From positions 496,001 to 560,000 of the forward strand of contig NZ_QURO01000004.1 of assembly GCF_003426945.1 (NCBI RefSeq): a stretch of DNA of 64,000 nucleotides, written 5' to 3'. Position numbers and translations under genes: made by a program. This DNA comes from Thermus sediminis (GTDB lineage Bacteria; Deinococcota; Deinococci; Deinococcales; Thermaceae). Below are positions 46,491-55,415 of the stretch, piece after piece. A model generated the notes under the pieces. The model searched no databases. It saw only the letters and a list, made by a program, of their open reading frames with translations, and had not been told where the DNA came from. Every line of letters starts with the position of its first letter. Position 1 is the stretch's first letter.

Positions 46491-47295
46491 AAAGGACTTC
46501 CGCCTCTTGATGCTCCTCGGCCTGGGGCGGTCGGCCCAGGTGTACCTGGCGGAGGCGCCGGGCCTGGGCCAGGTGGCCCTGAAGCTGCCCAAGAAGGAGG
46601 TGCGGCAGGACCCGAAACTCGCGGAGCGCTTCGCCCGGGAGGTTTCCTTTAGCCTCTCCCTAAAGCACCCCCACCTGGTGCGGGGCCTGGCCGGGGTGCC
46701 CTTGGGCGAGGAGGCCTTTTTGGCCCTGGAGTACTTTCCCCAGGGGACCCTCGAGGCCCGCCTCCTCAAGGGCCGCCTGTCCCAGGAGGAGGCGGTGAGG
46801 GCCCTTTTGCAGATCGGGGAGGCCCTGCTTTACCTGCACAAGAAGGGCTTTCTCCACCAGGACGTCAAGCCCGCCAACGTCTTCGTGGGGGAGGGCATCT
46901 ATAAACTGGGCGACCTGGGCACCTTGAGGCCCCTTCTGGACCGTACCCAAGAGTACACGGGAAGCCCCCATTACCTGGCCCCAGAACTCTATCTCGGCGC
47001 CTTGCCTAGCGAGCGAAGCGAGGTCTACGCCTACGGGGTTATGGCCTACGAACTCCTCACGGGAAGGAGGCCCTTCAGGGGGGAGACCCTGGAGGAACTC
47101 CGGGACGCCCACCTCCTCTTGCCCCCACCCCCCACGGGCCTTCCCCCCCGTCTGGACAAGGCCCTGAAGCGGCTTCTCGCCAAGAACCCCGAGGAACGCC
47201 TTACCCTCAAGGCCTTTTTGGAGGTCCTGGGCACCACTCAAGAACCACCCCAAGCGAAGCCCCTGCCCAAGAAGCGCTTCCTCTTTTGGAAGTGA
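46483..47295 (+). CDS. Hanks-type serine/threonine protein kinase with non-canonical catalytic motifs
   Basis: A 270-aa soluble kinase domain with no membrane anchor or sensor domain. The glycine-rich loop is GLGRSAQVY, Lys34 (VALKLPKK) and Glu53 form the expected ion pair, and Asn132 and the APE motif (SPHYLAPELY) are present. The catalytic loop reads H125-Q126-D127-V-K129-P-A-N132, with Gln instead of Arg, and the DFG motif is D144-L-G146. So it is a non-RD kinase that may be active without activation-loop phosphorylation. TTG 46483 overlaps the hydrolase stop; a later ATG would cut into the fold. Confidence 0.88.
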   Translation: MTRKDFRLLMLLGLGRSAQVYLAEAPGLGQVALKLPKKEVRQDPKLAERFAREVSFSLSLKHPHLVRGLAGVPLGEEAFLALEYFPQGTLEARLLKGRLSQEEAVRALLQIGEALLYLHKKGFLHQDVKPANVFVGEGIYKLGDLGTLRPLLDRTQEYTGSPHYLAPELYLGALPSERSEVYAYGVMAYELLTGRRPFRGETLEELRDAHLLLPPPPTGLPPRLDKALKRLLAKNPEERLTLKAFLEVLGTTQEPPQAKPLPKKRFLFWK

Positions 47296-47307
47296 AGGAG
47301 GAACCCC

Positions 47308-49206
47308 ATGGAACCCGTCTGGTACCCGTCGGCGGAAGCGGCCCAGGAAAGCCGCCTCTTCCGCTTCATGGAGGCCCTGGGCTTCAGCCAGTACGAGGCC
47401 TTCTACCGCTACAGCGTGGAGGAGGCCGAGGACTTCTACCAAAAGTTCTTCACCCACCTGGCCATCCCCTGGCGGCGGGCCTACGCCCGGGTCCTAGAGG
47501 GGGGCTTCCCCTTTCCCCGCTTCTTCGTGGGAGGAAGGCTGAACCTGGTGGAGGCCTGCCTGCGCCACGGCCCCGAGCGCCTGTCGCTGATCCACGAAAC
47601 CGAGGATGGAAAGGTGCGAAGCCTCACCTACGGGGAGCTTGGGGCCGAGGTGGCCCGGGTGGCCGCGGGGCTTAGGGCCCTGGGGGTGGGGCGGGGGGAC
47701 AGGGTGGGGCTTTGGCTTCCCATGGGGCTCGAGGCCGCCGTCCTCCTCCTGGCCACCGCCTGGGTGGGGGCCACCGCCATCCCCATCTTCTCCGGCTACG
47801 CCGCCGAGGCCGCCAGCGTACGCCTCAAGGACGCCGAGGCCAAGCTCCTCGCGGTGCAGGATGGCTTCCATAGGCGGGGAAGGCGGGTGGAGCTCCTCCT
47901 CGAGGCCCGCAAGGCCCAGGCCCTGGCGGGAACGGCAAAGCTTCTCGTGGTGCGCCGCCTGGGCCTCCCCCTGGAGGCGGGGGAGGCCGACTACCGGGAG
48001 CTTTCGGGCGAGACCTTCCCCCCGGAGGAGATGGGGAGCATGGACCCCTTCATGCTCATCTACACCTCCGGCACCACGGGCCGCCCCAAGGGCACGGTCC
48101 ACTACCACGGGGGCTTCCCCCTGAAGGCCGCCTTGGACCTGGCCCTCCTCTTTGACCTCAGGGAGAAAGACCGCCTCTTCTGGTTCACCGATTTGGGCTG
48201 GATGATGGGTCCCTGGGCCATCCTGGGGGGGCTTGTCCTGGGGGGGATGGTCTTCCTCTACGACGGGGCCCCCGACTACCCGGGCCCAGACCGCCTCTGG
48301 CGGATGGTGGCCGCCCACCAGATCACCCACCTGGGCCTCTCCCCCACCCTGGTGCGGGCCCTCATCCCCTTCGGGGAGAGCCCTTTGGAGGGGCAGGACC
48401 TCTCCTCCCTAAGGGTCTTGGGCTCCACCGGGGAGCCCTGGAACCTGGAGGCCTACCTCTGGTTCTTCCGTGCCGTGGGGAAGGAGCGTCTTCCCATCGT
48501 GAACTACTCCGGGGGCACTGAAATATCTGGAGGGATTCTGGGCAATGTCCTCCTCAAGCCCATCAAGCCCATGGGCTTCAACACCGCCGTGCCCGGGATG
48601 AAGGCCGCGGTCTTGGACGAGGCGGGGAAACCCGCGGTGGGGAAGGTGGGAGAGCTCGCCGTCCTCGCCCCCTGGCCAGGGATGACCCTGGGGTTCTGGC
48701 GGGACGAGGCCCGCTACCTGGAGACCTACTTCGCCAAGGTCCCCGGGGTCTGGGTCCACGGGGACCTTTGCCTCCAGGACGAGGAGGGGCACTTCTTCAT
48801 CCTGGGCCGGAGCGACGACACCCTGAAGGTGGCGGGCAAAAGGGTAGGCCCCGCTGAGGTGGAGACCGCCGCCACCCGCCACCCCGCCCTTAAGGAGGGC
48901 GCCGCCATCGGGGTCCCCCACCCGGTGAAGGGTGAGGCCATCGTCCTCTTTGCGGTTTTGAGGCCGGGCTTTCCGCCCTCGGAGGCCCTGGCCGGGGAGG
49001 TGGCGGACCGGGTGGCTGAGGCCCTGGGGAGGCCCCTGCGCCCGGAGAAGGTTTTCTTCGTCCCCGACCTCCCCAAGACCCGAAACGCCAAGGTGATGCG
49101 CCGGGTGATCCGGGCCGCCTACCTGGGCCAGGACCCTGGGGACCTCTCCGCCCTGGAAAACCCCGAGGCGGTGGAGGCCATCCGCCAGGCGGCCCAAAAC
49201 CCTTGA
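47308..49206 (+). CDS. AMP-forming acyl-CoA synthetase (acetyl-CoA synthetase-like)
   Basis: A 632-aa adenylate-forming enzyme that activates a carboxylic acid with ATP and transfers it to CoA. The P-loop motif is YTSGTTGRPKG, the A5 motif NYSGGTEI, the A7 motif VHGDLC, the hinge GRSDDTLKVAGKRVGPAEVE and the catalytic lysine lies in KTRNAKVMRR. Acetyl-CoA synthetases usually show WWQTETG at A5; here NYSGG replaces it, so a substrate larger than acetate is likely. ATG 47308 follows AGGA. Confidence 0.88.
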   Translation: MEPVWYPSAEAAQESRLFRFMEALGFSQYEAFYRYSVEEAEDFYQKFFTHLAIPWRRAYARVLEGGFPFPRFFVGGRLNLVEACLRHGPERLSLIHETEDGKVRSLTYGELGAEVARVAAGLRALGVGRGDRVGLWLPMGLEAAVLLLATAWVGATAIPIFSGYAAEAASVRLKDAEAKLLAVQDGFHRRGRRVELLLEARKAQALAGTAKLLVVRRLGLPLEAGEADYRELSGETFPPEEMGSMDPFMLIYTSGTTGRPKGTVHYHGGFPLKAALDLALLFDLREKDRLFWFTDLGWMMGPWAILGGLVLGGMVFLYDGAPDYPGPDRLWRMVAAHQITHLGLSPTLVRALIPFGESPLEGQDLSSLRVLGSTGEPWNLEAYLWFFRAVGKERLPIVNYSGGTEISGGILGNVLLKPIKPMGFNTAVPGMKAAVLDEAGKPAVGKVGELAVLAPWPGMTLGFWRDEARYLETYFAKVPGVWVHGDLCLQDEEGHFFILGRSDDTLKVAGKRVGPAEVETAATRHPALKEGAAIGVPHPVKGEAIVLFAVLRPGFPPSEALAGEVADRVAEALGRPLRPEKVFFVPDLPKTRNAKVMRRVIRAAYLGQDPGDLSALENPEAVEAIRQAAQNP

Positions 49207-51573
49207 GGCTCCTCTCCCTGGCCCTCCTCCTCTCCCTGGCCCTGGCCTCCCCCTTGGAGGAGGCCCGAGGCCTCTACCAGAAGGGGGAGATGCCAGGGGG
49301 GTCCTGGAGGCCCTCGCCCCCCTCCTCCAGGGCTACAACCCCCGGAAGAGGCCCTTCTCCTTGCGGGCTTCGCCCACTACCGCTTGGGAGACCTGGAGGA
49401 AGCCCTCTACGCCTTTGCCCGGCTGGTGGGCACCCTCAGGGGTGGATCGGAAGCCCTTTACGGCTTCGGCCTGGCCCTAAGGGCCCTGGGGGACCTCGAG
49501 GGGGCAAGGAGCGCCCTGGAGGAGGCCCTTCGTCAGGGCTACAGGGATGCGGAAGCCGTCCTAAAGACCCTCCCCTCTCCCCCCCGCCCACCCCCAAGGC
49601 CCGCAAAGCCCCCCCACCCTTCCGGGCGGAGAAGGAAAAGTTCTGGGTAGGGGGTAAGCCCTTGCAGGTCCGGGGGGTGAACCTGGGGGTGGCCCTCCCC
49701 GGCCGCTTCCCCGCGGAGTTCCCGGAGGAGGTCTGGCTCTACAGGGCCTGGCTGGAACTCCTCTCCGCCATGGGAGCGAACGCAGTCCGGACCTACACCC
49801 TCCTTCCCCCCGCCTTCTACCAGGCCCTTCTGGGCCACAACCGGACCCACCCCAAGAGGCCCCTCTACCTCTTCCAAGGAGTCTGGACCGAGCTCCCTGA
49901 GGAGGAGGGGTATCCCGACTGGGAAGGGCCCTTCCTGGAGAAGTTCCTCCTGGAGGGGAGGGAGGTCCTGGACGCCCTCCACGGCAACCTCCGCCGTCCC
50001 CCTCGCCCGGGCCACGCCCACGGAGACTACACCGCCGACGTCTCCCCCTGGACCTTAGGCCTCCTGGTGGGTCGGGAGTTTGAGCCCTACTCCGTGGCTA
50101 CCTACAACGAGCGCCACCCGGGGCGGGCCTACCGGGGCCGCTTCATAGAGGCCCTCCCCGGGGCCAGCCCCTTTGAGGCCTACCTGGCCGAGGTCCTGGA
50201 CCGCCTGGCCCAGTACGAGTGGGAGGCCTACGGGAGCCTACGCCCCATGGGGTTCGTCAACTGGCCCACCCTGGACCCCCTCACCTGGGAAAGCGAGGCC
50301 AGCTTCCAGGAGGAGTACCGGCTGAGGAAGGAGCGCGGGGAGCGGGTGGAGCCCCCTCGGGCGGGCCCCCTCCATGAGGAGGACACCGTGGTCCTGGACC
50401 CCACCCACCTGCGCCCCGCCCCGGGTAGCCCCACGAGCCTCTTCGCCGCCTACCACGTGTACCCCTATTACCCCGACTTCCTGGTAAACGATAAACGAGC
50501 CCTCCCTGGAGGGGGGGCGCTACCGCAACTACCTGGAACGCCTTAAAGCGCACCATGGGGAGATGCCCCTCCTCATCGCCGAGTTCGGCCTCCCCACGAG
50601 CCGCGGCCTCGCCCACTTCCACCCCGAGGGGTTCCACCACGGGGGGCTTTCGGAGGAGGCCCAGGCGGAAAGGGTAGCCGCCCTTTGGCGGGACATAGAG
50701 GGCCTGGGCCTGGCGGGAGGTCTGGTCTTCGCCCTCCTGGACGAGTGGTTCAAGAAGAACTGGCTCTTCGTGGACCTGGAATACCCCCCCGAGCGGGACC
50801 CCCTTTGGCACAACCTCCTGGACCCCGAGGAGAACTACGGGCTTCTGGCGGCCACCGCCAAGAGGGCTTTCCGCTTGGACGGGGACCCGGGGGAGTGGGA
50901 AGGGGTGCCCTTCCTCCTCCTTGAGGAAGGCCGCTTTCTCAAGGCCCACGCCGACCCCGAGTACCTCTGGCTCCTCTACCGGGGCCCCTTGCCCCTTAGG
51001 GTCTACCTGGACACGGTGCCCGGAGGAGTCCCGGTGGCCGAAGGCTTCGGGGCGGAGTTCTACCTGGAAATCGGCCCTGAAGGGGGGAGGCTCCTTGTGG
51101 AAAAGGGGTACTACCCCTACGAGGAGCTTTCCCACGGCCTTCCCGGCACCGAGTACCTCCACTTCCGGGGCTTCACCAAGCCGGGGGAAGGGCCCTTCGT
51201 GCCCTTCGTCCTCGAGCCCAACCGCCGCCGCACGGGGCGGGACGGCACCGATTACCCCCGGATCACCTACGAGCTCGGGGCCCTAAAAGGAGGCCAGGAC
51301 CCGGAAGGGGCCCGGGACCCCATGGCGGACTACGCCCTGGGGGAGGGCGGCCTCTTGGAACTCCGGCTTCCCTGGGGCATGCTCCTCATCACCGACCCCA
51401 GCCGCCCCACCGCCTGGTACGCCCCAAAGCCCATCCCCATAGCGGGGGTAAACCTCCTCCTGGAAGGGGGAAAACCCGTCCCCTTCGCCTGGACCCCCTG
51501 GGAGGCCCCCGCCTTTTCCCTGCGGCTCAAGCCCCTCTATTTCCGCCTAAAAGCCCTCTGGCGAGGGCCCTAA
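49203..51573 (+). pseudogene. TPR plus glycosidase-like exported protein, broken by several frameshifts
   Basis: A TTG start overlapping the previous stop gives a signal peptide (LLSLALLLSLALASP) and the beginning of a TPR region. The reading then moves by one base at G run 49295-49300, again at C run 49339-49343, and again in the C-rich stretch near 49575-49600. Joining the pieces gives a TPR (EEALLLAGFAHYRLGDLEEALYAF) and a TIM-barrel domain (VRGVNLGVALPGRFPAEFPEEVW). The last break is an exact tandem copy of TAAACGA at 50485-50498. After it EPSLEGGRYRNYLERLKAHHGEMPLLIAEFGLP and a beta-sandwich tail run to 51573. The AEFG motif suggests a glycoside-hydrolase-like nucleophile. Exact substrate unknown. 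Confidence 0.75.
50485..50498 (+). repeat. Exact 7-bp tandem duplication inside the pseudogene
   Basis: TAAACGA occurs twice in direct succession. Removing one copy restores LVNEPSLEGG and the open frame, so the duplication is the inactivating event at this site. It is not in a homopolymer. Confidence 0.85.
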
Positions 51574-53011
51574 GGGGTAGGCCTAAGAGAAAACCCCCCA
51601 GGAGGAAGAGGAGGCCCCCCCCAGCCCCTCCCAGAACGAGGGGAAGGAGGGCTTCCCGTGGGGTGGCCGTGGGAAGGTAGACCCCCAAAAGAAGCCCCGG
51701 CACCGCCGAGAGAAGCCCCGCCAGGAGGGCCTTGAGGAGGTAAGGGGGCACGTACCCCACCCCCACCCCTTCCCGGTCCAAGAGGAGCAGGTAGAGGCTA
51801 AGGCCCAGGTACCCCGCCAAGGCCGTGGCCAGGTTGAGGAGGAAGAGGCCCGCATCCCGAAGGAGCCAGTAGCCCAAGGTGTTGGCGAGGAAGACCAGGG
51901 CGCTGGCCAGGACCGCCTCCCGCACCTTCCCCAAGCCGTAAAGCCCCCGGAGGAAGAGGGTGTTGGTCCCCCAAGGCAGGACGGCAAAGCCCAAGGCCGC
52001 AAGCACCTGGGCGCTATAGGTCCGGTTCTCCGGGGTGAGGGGACCAAAGAGGCCGTAGAGGAGGACCACCACGTAGGGGGCTAGTCCCGTCAAAAGCCCG
52101 CCCAGGAGGGCCAGGAGCAAGCTCATGCGCTCAAAGGGTCCCTTGAGAAACCGGGAGAGCTCCTCCCCCTTTAGGGTGCTCATCCGGGGGAAGAGGGCGA
52201 TGGCAGGGGAGGTGGCGAAGAGGCCCAGGACCATCTGGAAGACCACCTCGGCGTTGTAAAAGCCCGTGACGGCCGCTGGCGGGTAGCGGGTGAGGATGTT
52301 GGTGAGCACCAGGTTCAAAAACTGCCGCAAGGAAGTGGTGAAGGCGAAGGGGCCCATGCGGAGGAGGGCCGGGACCAAGGCCCGGTGCCAGCCCCACTCC
52401 AGGCGGAAGCCCCGCAGGAAGGGAAGCTGGACCAAGGCCTGCACAAGCCCTCCCAGGGTTACGGAGAGGCCCAAGGCCGTGGGGTCCCCGGGAAAGAGGG
52501 CCATGAGGCCGATGGCCACCAGGTTGAAGGCCACGGGGCCCAGGGCGTAGGGCAGGAAGCGCTCCTCGGCCTGGGTCAGGGCAGAGAAGAGGGCGGCCAT
52601 GGAGACGCCCAGGAGAAAGGGGAGGAGAAGCCGAGCCAGGTAGACCACCTGGGCGAAGGCCTCTCCCTCCCTGAGGTGGCTTCCAGGGGCTATCAGAAGC
52701 CCCACCACGAAAGGGGCCACGAGGTAGCCGAGGCCCAGGACCAGGAGGTTGACCCCGAGGAGAAACGCGGCGAAGCGGCGGGCGAAGGCCCTGGCTTCCT
52801 CGGGAGGAAGGCCCTTCAGAAGGGGAATCAGGGCGTTTTGCACCGCCCCTTCCGCCAACAGCTCCCGAAGTAGGTTCGGGACCCGGTAGGCCACGTTGAA
52901 GGCGTCCTTGAGGGCGTCCGGGTACAAGGCGTTGAAGACCGCTTGGCGCAGGAGGCCTAGGACCCTCGAAGCCAGGGTCCCCCCCATGACCAGGAGGACT
53001 TTACGGAGCAT
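51527..53011 (-). CDS. murJ: Lipid II flippase MurJ
   Basis: A 494-aa polytopic membrane protein with about 14 hydrophobic helices that moves lipid II across the membrane for peptidoglycan synthesis. Family landmarks are TLASRVLGLLRQAVFN, YRVPNLLRELLAEGAVQNALIPLL and TSLRQFLNLVLTNIL. Its 3' end overlaps the end of the pseudogene on the other strand by 47 bp, and its start overlaps the nuclease-like gene by 11 bases. Confidence 0.93.
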   Translation of the reverse strand: MLRKVLLVMGGTLASRVLGLLRQAVFNALYPDALKDAFNVAYRVPNLLRELLAEGAVQNALIPLLKGLPPEEARAFARRFAAFLLGVNLLVLGLGYLVAPFVVGLLIAPGSHLREGEAFAQVVYLARLLLPFLLGVSMAALFSALTQAEERFLPYALGPVAFNLVAIGLMALFPGDPTALGLSVTLGGLVQALVQLPFLRGFRLEWGWHRALVPALLRMGPFAFTTSLRQFLNLVLTNILTRYPPAAVTGFYNAEVVFQMVLGLFATSPAIALFPRMSTLKGEELSRFLKGPFERMSLLLALLGGLLTGLAPYVVVLLYGLFGPLTPENRTYSAQVLAALGFAVLPWGTNTLFLRGLYGLGKVREAVLASALVFLANTLGYWLLRDAGLFLLNLATALAGYLGLSLYLLLLDREGVGVGYVPPYLLKALLAGLLSAVPGLLLGVYLPTATPREALLPLVLGGAGGGLLFLLGGFLLGLPLRALARGLLGGNRGA

Positions 53012-54080
53012 TCCCCTCCAGGACCTCCTGGAAGGCCTCGAGGAAATTGGCCTGGCTCACCACGGTGAGGCCGTAGAGGGCAGAGAGTTCCTTGGCCCGG
53101 GCCTTGTCCATGCCCAAGAGGACCAGAAAGCTTTCCCTCTGCGAAAGCCCAAGCGCCTTCCTGAGCCCGGCGTACTTGGCGATGTGGGCCTGGAACTCCC
53201 CGGTCTTGGCCTCAAACCAAAAGGTCCGCTCCCCCACGCGTACCAGGACATCCAGCTCCACGGCCTCGCCCCCGGGCAGGGCGACCTGGTAGCCCAGGGC
53301 CAGCTCGTGGGGAAGGTTTTTGGAACGCAGCAACTTCTTTAGGCGCTCGGCCACGTACCGTTCCAGCCACTCCCCGGTGAGGAAGCCCTGCACCCAGCCC
53401 TCGGTGCTGGCCTTGGCCCGGATGCGCCGGTCCTCGCTCTTGTAGTGGTAGCTGGTGAGCAGGGCATACCCCTTGAGGAGGGTGCAGAACTGGGTGGAGT
53501 TGGCGATCTCCTCCTGGCCCGCCTCGGAAAGGGAAAGCTCAAACTGGCGCTTCGTGGAAAGGCTCTGCTTGAGGCGCTCATAGAGCTTCTCTAGGCTAGG
53601 ATAGCGGTCCCCTAGGAAGAGGGCCAGGCGGGTGAGGACCTTCTCCTTCTCCTCATCTTCCTCCCGCTTCCTCACCACCTGAATACCCAGACCCTGGAGC
53701 CACTCCTCCAAGGTGGGGGGCTTTTTGGGGCGAGGGGACTCAGAGAGGCGGGCCTGGGGGGTTTCGGCCGCCTCCTTGGGGGGAGAAGCCTCTCGGAGAA
53801 GCCGCCACATCTCCTCGGCCAGGGCGAAGAAGCGGGTCCGGCGCGGGTCTTCCTCCACCTCCAACCCAGGGGGGAGAAGGCCCGAACGCAAGGTGGTGAG
53901 AAGCCAGGCCTCCAGGGCCTCCCGGAGGGCCTCCCGGGCGGCCTCGAGGTGGGATGCCTCCACCTTTAGCCCCGCCTCGGGGAGCTCGGCAAGAAAGCGC
54001 CCTGGCCCCAGGAGGTCGTAGCGAGCCTGAGCCATAGCCTTTTCCAAATAGCGGGTGAGCACGCCCACGCCCAAAAGCAT
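53001..54080 (-). CDS. Protein with a C-terminal Card1/DUF1887-like PD-(D/E)XK nuclease domain
   Basis: A 359-aa protein. The C-terminal third shows GEWLERYVAERLKKLL (236-251), then ELDVLVRVGERTFWFEAKTGEF with Asp277, Glu290 and Lys292. This matches the D...ExK core and preceding helix of the DUF1887 nuclease domain known from the CRISPR ancillary effector Card1/Can2. The N-terminal 230 residues contain no visible CARF fold: they are helical, with a low-complexity acidic linker. No cas genes are near. The start is uncertain: ATG 54080 or ATG 54035. It lies in an operon with murJ. Confidence 0.7.
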   Translation of the reverse strand: MLLGVGVLTRYLEKAMAQARYDLLGPGRFLAELPEAGLKVEASHLEAAREALREALEAWLLTTLRSGLLPPGLEVEEDPRRTRFFALAEEMWRLLREASPPKEAAETPQARLSESPRPKKPPTLEEWLQGLGIQVVRKREEDEEKEKVLTRLALFLGDRYPSLEKLYERLKQSLSTKRQFELSLSEAGQEEIANSTQFCTLLKGYALLTSYHYKSEDRRIRAKASTEGWVQGFLTGEWLERYVAERLKKLLRSKNLPHELALGYQVALPGGEAVELDVLVRVGERTFWFEAKTGEFQAHIAKYAGLRKALGLSQRESFLVLLGMDKARAKELSALYGLTVVSQANFLEAFQEVLEGNAP

Positions 54081-54122
54081 AGCAAGGAAAAGGCTGGGGC
54101 CCCGGCCTCCCCGGGGCCCGAT

Positions 54123-54210
54123 TGGTGCCGGGGACGGGACTCGAACCCGTACGGGGGTTACCCCCCAGCGGATTTTAAGTCCGCAGCGTCTACCGTTCCG
54201 CCACCCCGGC
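54123..54210 (-). tRNA. tRNA-Leu (anticodon UAA)
   Basis: On the minus strand an 88-nt gene beginning GCCGGGG and ending CCCCGGC-ACCA, with CCA encoded. The anticodon stem-loop is GCGGA-CTTAAAA-TCCGC with anticodon UAA, and a long variable arm (GGGGGGTAACCCCC) marks a class II leucine tRNA. The T arm is ACGGGTTCGAGTCCCGT. Confidence 0.97.
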
Positions 54211-54228
54211 GGGCGATTTCCATCCTAA

Positions 54229-55380
54229 CTAAAAGGGAAAGTCGCCGCCAAGCCTCAAGGTGAGATCTGCACCCAAGACCGCCTCCCCGGAGACGCGGTA
54301 GGGCACCCCCAGGGCCTTCCCCAAAGCCTCCGCCAAAAGGCCAGGGCCGTTTTCTAAGACCTCCGTGCGGGAGGGGCGCAGGTCCACGGTGCGGCGGAGC
54401 ACCCTCAGGCCCAAGGAGGCCAGCTTGGCCTCGGCCCTCTCCACCAAGGCCTCCTGGCCGGGCCCGTGGACCAGGGCCACCAGCCTGCCCTCTAGGGAAA
54501 CCTCCCCCTGGAGGGTCTCCCCTGCGTGGTAAAGGGCCATCAAGGCGCGGAGGGCCTCCCGGTCCGCCATCCAGGCTCCCTCGCCAAACCGCCCGGGGAG
54601 AAGCAGGCTCACCAGCTCCGGGCGCCTGAGGGCAAAGCCCAGGAGGGCTCCTTTCTCCTCCCGGGTGAGGTCGGTCTCCACATAGGGCTCCACCGCAGCC
54701 ACCACCTTGGGCAGGCGCAAGAGGCCCCAAGGGGAGAGGAGCTGCTCCCTTAGGGCGTGAAAGAAGGCCTGCTGGCGCTGGATACGGCCGATGTCGCCCA
54801 GGGCATCCCGGCGGAAGCGGACGTACCCCTCGGCCTCCTCCCCGGAAAGCCTTCGGCAACCGGGCTCCAGGTCTATCTCCAGCCCCGCGGCCCTATCCCG
54901 ATAGCGCATGGGCCGTTCCACACAGACCTCTACTCCTCCCAGGGCATCCACCAGGGCCCTTAGGGCCTCGAGGCTCACCGCCACATAGCGGTCGGGCCGC
55001 ACCCCCACCACCCGAGCCACGGCCTCCTTCATGAGCTCCGGGCCCCCTAAGGGGTTGGCGGCGTTCACCCTGCGCCAGCCGTAGCCAGGGAGGTTCACCC
55101 AGACGTCCCGGGGGATGGAAAGGGCCACCACCCGCCGGGCCTCCGGGTCTAGGCGCACCAAGAGGATGGCATCCGCCAGGCCCCTGAAGCGCTCTGGGGC
55201 TCGCCTGTGGTGGCCCAGGTACTCAGGGCTAGAGCCGTAGACCAGAAGGGTTAGGGGCTCCTTTAGCCCTCCGGGGGCGGGGAAAGCCCCATGGCGCACC
55301 AGGGGGCCCAAAAGGGGGTAGGCCCAAAGGCCCAGGACGGCCAGGAAGGCGAGGAGGAGGGCCAGGAAGACCCACCGCAC
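54229..55380 (-). CDS. LytR-CpsA-Psr (LCP) family protein
   Basis: A 383-aa membrane-anchored enzyme (TM about 3-27). LCP proteins attach secondary polymers to peptidoglycan. The pyrophosphate/lipid-binding signature is visible: GLADAILLVRLDPEARRVVALSIPRDVWVNLPGYG and later YVRFRRDALGDIGRIQRQQAF, with the conserved Arg and Asp residues. In Thermus, attachment of the pyruvylated cell-wall polymer that holds the S-layer is a plausible role. The GTG start lies 8 nt from a TAGACT box, with no RBS. Confidence 0.9.
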   Translation of the reverse strand: MRWVFLALLLAFLAVLGLWAYPLLGPLVRHGAFPAPGGLKEPLTLLVYGSSPEYLGHHRRAPERFRGLADAILLVRLDPEARRVVALSIPRDVWVNLPGYGWRRVNAANPLGGPELMKEAVARVVGVRPDRYVAVSLEALRALVDALGGVEVCVERPMRYRDRAAGLEIDLEPGCRRLSGEEAEGYVRFRRDALGDIGRIQRQQAFFHALREQLLSPWGLLRLPKVVAAVEPYVETDLTREEKGALLGFALRRPELVSLLLPGRFGEGAWMADREALRALMALYHAGETLQGEVSLEGRLVALVHGPGQEALVERAEAKLASLGLRVLRRTVDLRPSRTEVLENGPGLLAEALGKALGVPYRVSGEAVLGADLTLRLGGDFPF

Positions 55381-55388
55381 AAGGGCCC

Positions 55389-55394
55389 AGTCTA
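55389..55394 (-). promoter_or_regulatory. -10 box of the LCP gene
   Basis: TAGACT on the minus strand, 8 nt before GTG 55380; no Shine-Dalgarno is present, so a leaderless transcript is inferred. Confidence 0.45.
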
Positions 55395-55415
55395 GCGCCT
55401 AGCCTGTGAGGCGGA

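Noticed and set aside
49290-49600. Programmed ribosomal frameshifting
   Set aside because: Several shifts in one gene at different G/C runs, without slippery heptamers or pseudoknots, fit decay or sequencing error better.
53001-54080. CRISPR-Cas locus suggested by the Card1-like domain
   Set aside because: No repeats, cas genes or CARF domain occur in the window.
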